NCBI GenBank assembly: GCA_030272585.1
Contig: BSYQ01000006.1
Span: 4,489,001 to 4,553,000 of the forward strand
Source of the DNA: Bryopsis sp. KO-2023
Taxonomy: Eukaryota; Chlorophyta; Ulvophyceae; Bryopsidales; Bryopsidaceae
Length of the DNA stretch: 64,000 bases
Reading direction: 5' to 3'
Made by a program: the position numbers and the translations under genes. The stretch's first letter is position 1, and each line of letters begins with the position of its first letter. This document shows, one piece after another, positions 62,256-64,000 of the stretch. Under the pieces are notes generated by a model. The model was not told where the DNA came from. It searched no databases and saw only the letters and a list, made by a program, of their open reading frames with translations.

Positions 62256-64000
62256 AGGAGACTTCACTCCATGCGGCCAGAAGAAAAAGAGCCAGACGCC
62301 GAAGATATAGACATCGCAGACGTCAGAAGCTCCGGGAGTCACGAGCAAGAGAACGAGAGGGGAATAAAAAGACCGAGAAAGAGTCAAAAAGAAATCCCGC
62401 CCAGAGGGCTGAAAATCCGCTGATGAGTACAAAACTTGGTGACAAAGAGCGGATGGATGATTCAAGTACGGTCATCCTAAGCACTTCCGGCAGAGAGTTG
62501 GCGGAAAGTGTTGGTTCAGTACATGAAGACTCTGGAAGTTCCTCCGGAGATAGCAACCTGGAATCTGTCCCGCCTTGTGGAGAGAAACAGGCTTCGGAAG
62601 GAAGTGTAAAAAGTTTAGACCGGACCAGCCCAAGGGTTCCGTCTGACGCCGATGCAAGGGAGGCATCGGACAGAAAGAAACAACCGGGGGTTGAAGGTGG
62701 GGATTACCTTCAAGACAGTTTTAACCCGCTGGTAAATAATCACCACCTTAAGTTCATGGGGTATGAGCTTAAGGGGCGGATAGGGGGAGTTTCAATCTCC
62801 GCTTATTTGGACTGTGGAGCTACGGAAAATTATGTAGCGCAGAAACTTGTGGATCGTTTGGGGTTAGAGTTCTCCTCGTGTAATAAGACCGTTTCATTAG
62901 CCAACGGGTCTGTTTGCAATGTGGACAAACGATGCGGAAACATCAACATGCAGTTGGGCGGATACAAAACCCAGTTTTCTGCGGATGTTTTTCCTCATCT
63001 CACGTATGACATCGTGTTAGGGTTACCGTGGCTCATCGCCAATAACCCGTCCATAGACTTTGCACAGGGAACTATCAACATTCGCCAAGGTCAAGGTTGG
63101 ATAACAGTACCGGTAAAGGAAAGACCGACTGATTATCTTCAACTTGCGAATGAAACCACACCTCTCATCACCCACAAGAAGATATTCCGCTACATCAAGA
63201 AGCAAACTGAAGCCACAGATAGTTTGGCTTACTTGGTGGTGGTGCGTGAATCTGACCCCACGGATAGCAATCACTTGATGCAATATCCGTATGAGGGGGT
63301 AACCGTTGATAGCCTTCAAACTTCAGCGGGCACCAACACACCACAAGAGACGGAGGTACCGAAGTTGCTGCATGATCAGATGCACCCGGATATCCGCTCT
63401 GTGGTGGAGGAATATAGCCACATTTTTCCAAAAGATCTCCCGCCTGGCATACCTCCCGTCCGCAAGGGTCATGAATTTAAGATCGACCTTGAGGATGAGA
63501 GTATGAGCCCAATCCACCGTCCCCTGTACAAACTTTCTCCGGCTGAATTGGATGAAGTTCGGACACAAGTGGATTATCTCCTCGAGCAACGGAAGATTAG
63601 GCCGTCAGAGAGTCCCTGGGGAGCTCCCATACTCTTTGTCCCTAAGAAAGACGGCGGACTGCGGATGTGTGTTGATTACAGATGGATCAACCACTACACC
63701 ATTAAAAACCGCTATCCACTTCCGCTCCCCGAAGAGTTAATGGACCGGCTCGCTAAAGCAAAGATCTACACCAAGATCGACCTCCGCTCGGGCTACTGGC
63801 AATTTCCAGTCCGGCCAAAGGATACCCCAAAAACTGCATTCCGCACACGATACGGGCATTTCGAGTTCCTCGTTTGTCCCTTCGGAATGTCCAACTGTCC
63901 GGCCCAGTTTCAAACTATGGTGCAGGATTTGTTGGGGGAGTTTTTGGACCACTTTGTGGTTGTTTTCATTGACGACATTCTGGTGTTTTCCAATTCAGTG
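62231..64000 (+). CDS. pol: gamma2 Pol, N-terminal part (runs off the window)
   Basis: The ATG at 62231 (aaaATGG, strong context) lies inside the end of gag, in the -1 register. A basic N-terminus ([15 protein letters not shown]), protease [11 protein letters not shown], and RT to [10 protein letters not shown] at the window edge are open for 590 codons. The four-G run near 62857, against five in gamma1, keeps the frame. Expression by reinitiation or frameshift is inferred; I see no canonical slip heptamer. Confidence 0.93.
   Translation, partial: MAKRSRRIEETSLHAARRKRARRRRYRHRRRQKLRESRAREREGNKKTEKESKRNPAQRAENPLMSTKLGDKERMDDSSTVILSTSGRELAESVGSVHEDSGSSSGDSNLESVPPCGEKQASEGSVKSLDRTSPRVPSDADAREASDRKKQPGVEGGDYLQDSFNPLVNNHHLKFMGYELKGRIGGVSISAYLDCGATENYVAQKLVDRLGLEFSSCNKTVSLANGSVCNVDKRCGNINMQLGGYKTQFSADVFPHLTYDIVLGLPWLIANNPSIDFAQGTINIRQGQGWITVPVKERPTDYLQLANETTPLITHKKIFRYIKKQTEATDSLAYLVVVRESDPTDSNHLMQYPYEGVTVDSLQTSAGTNTPQETEVPKLLHDQMHPDIRSVVEEYSHIFPKDLPPGIPPVRKGHEFKIDLEDESMSPIHRPLYKLSPAELDEVRTQVDYLLEQRKIRPSESPWGAPILFVPKKDGGLRMCVDYRWINHYTIKNRYPLPLPEELMDRLAKAKIYTKIDLRSGYWQFPVRPKDTPKTAFRTRYGHFEFLVCPFGMSNCPAQFQTMVQDLLGEFLDHFVVVFIDDILVFSNSV

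Larger units (their letters stand above)
58613..64000 (+). mobile_element. gamma2: Ty3/gypsy chromodomain-type element, 3' end beyond window
   Basis: 5' LTR, primer-binding site, leader, gag and the first half of pol, closely matching gamma1 in opposite orientation. The visible pol frame is uninterrupted. Confidence 0.94.

Noticed and set aside
8573-64000. Beta1 and beta2 (and the gamma and alpha pairs) as one large inverted or direct segmental duplication
   Set aside because: Each copy has different flanking 5-bp sequence and host context, and alpha1, zeta and gamma2 interrupt only one copy each, so independent insertions fit better.

Overview
The window reads as a dense nest of eukaryotic LTR retrotransposons; I see no host gene, rRNA or tRNA gene, and nothing prokaryotic. 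Four of the six elements are chromodomain-bearing Ty3/gypsy elements (chromovirus-like: protease, RT, RNase H, integrase, chromodomain). That implies a large, repeat-rich genome. A streptophyte alga or other green-lineage organism is my best guess, partly from the adenine-methyltransferase-like domain in one element, but the sequence cannot exclude a fungus or another eukaryote. Element names (alpha to zeta) are mine.

Layout. 1-8575: 3' part of element zeta (+), about 7.9 kb of repeat-rich internal sequence without gag-pol, then a 627-bp LTR that ends exactly where element beta1 is interrupted. 8576-22853: beta1 (-), truncated by zeta and split by alpha1 (-, 11124-21221, duplicated site CGTGT). 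22854-24169, 40488-41033 and 51131-51175: three pieces of one open pol reading frame of a divergent, retrovirus-like element, epsilon. 24170-40482: delta1 (+, duplicated site GTCTT), itself split by gamma1 (-, 25599-35843, duplicated site GGTAC). 41034-51125: alpha2 (-, duplicated site TTTAC). 51176-58612: beta2 (+), split by gamma2 (+) from 58613 to the window end.

How the genes work together. Each complete element has LTR - primer-binding site - gag - pol - (ORF3) - polypurine tract - LTR. Gag forms the particle, Pol supplies protease, RT/RNase H and integrase, and the chromodomain probably directs integration to modified chromatin. The families appear to solve gag-pol expression differently. 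Alpha has an A AAA AAA -1 frameshift site just before the gag stop. Beta has an ATGA stop/start overlap. Gamma has a 25-nt overlap with a well-placed ATG. Delta has a single gag-pol frame.

Most interesting: alpha, beta and gamma all carry an extra gene downstream of pol (ORF3). It encodes a coiled-coil protein ending in the same eight-ligand Cys/His pattern, which resembles a RING or treble-clef finger. In alpha and gamma a TATA box lies about 120 nt upstream of the ORF3 ATG. Delta carries a DNA N6-adenine-methyltransferase-like domain between the Gag zinc knuckle and the protease. Several copies carry identifiable lesions: gamma1 pol +1 nt, beta1 gag deletion, beta2 gag TAG, delta1 RT active site and a pol break.
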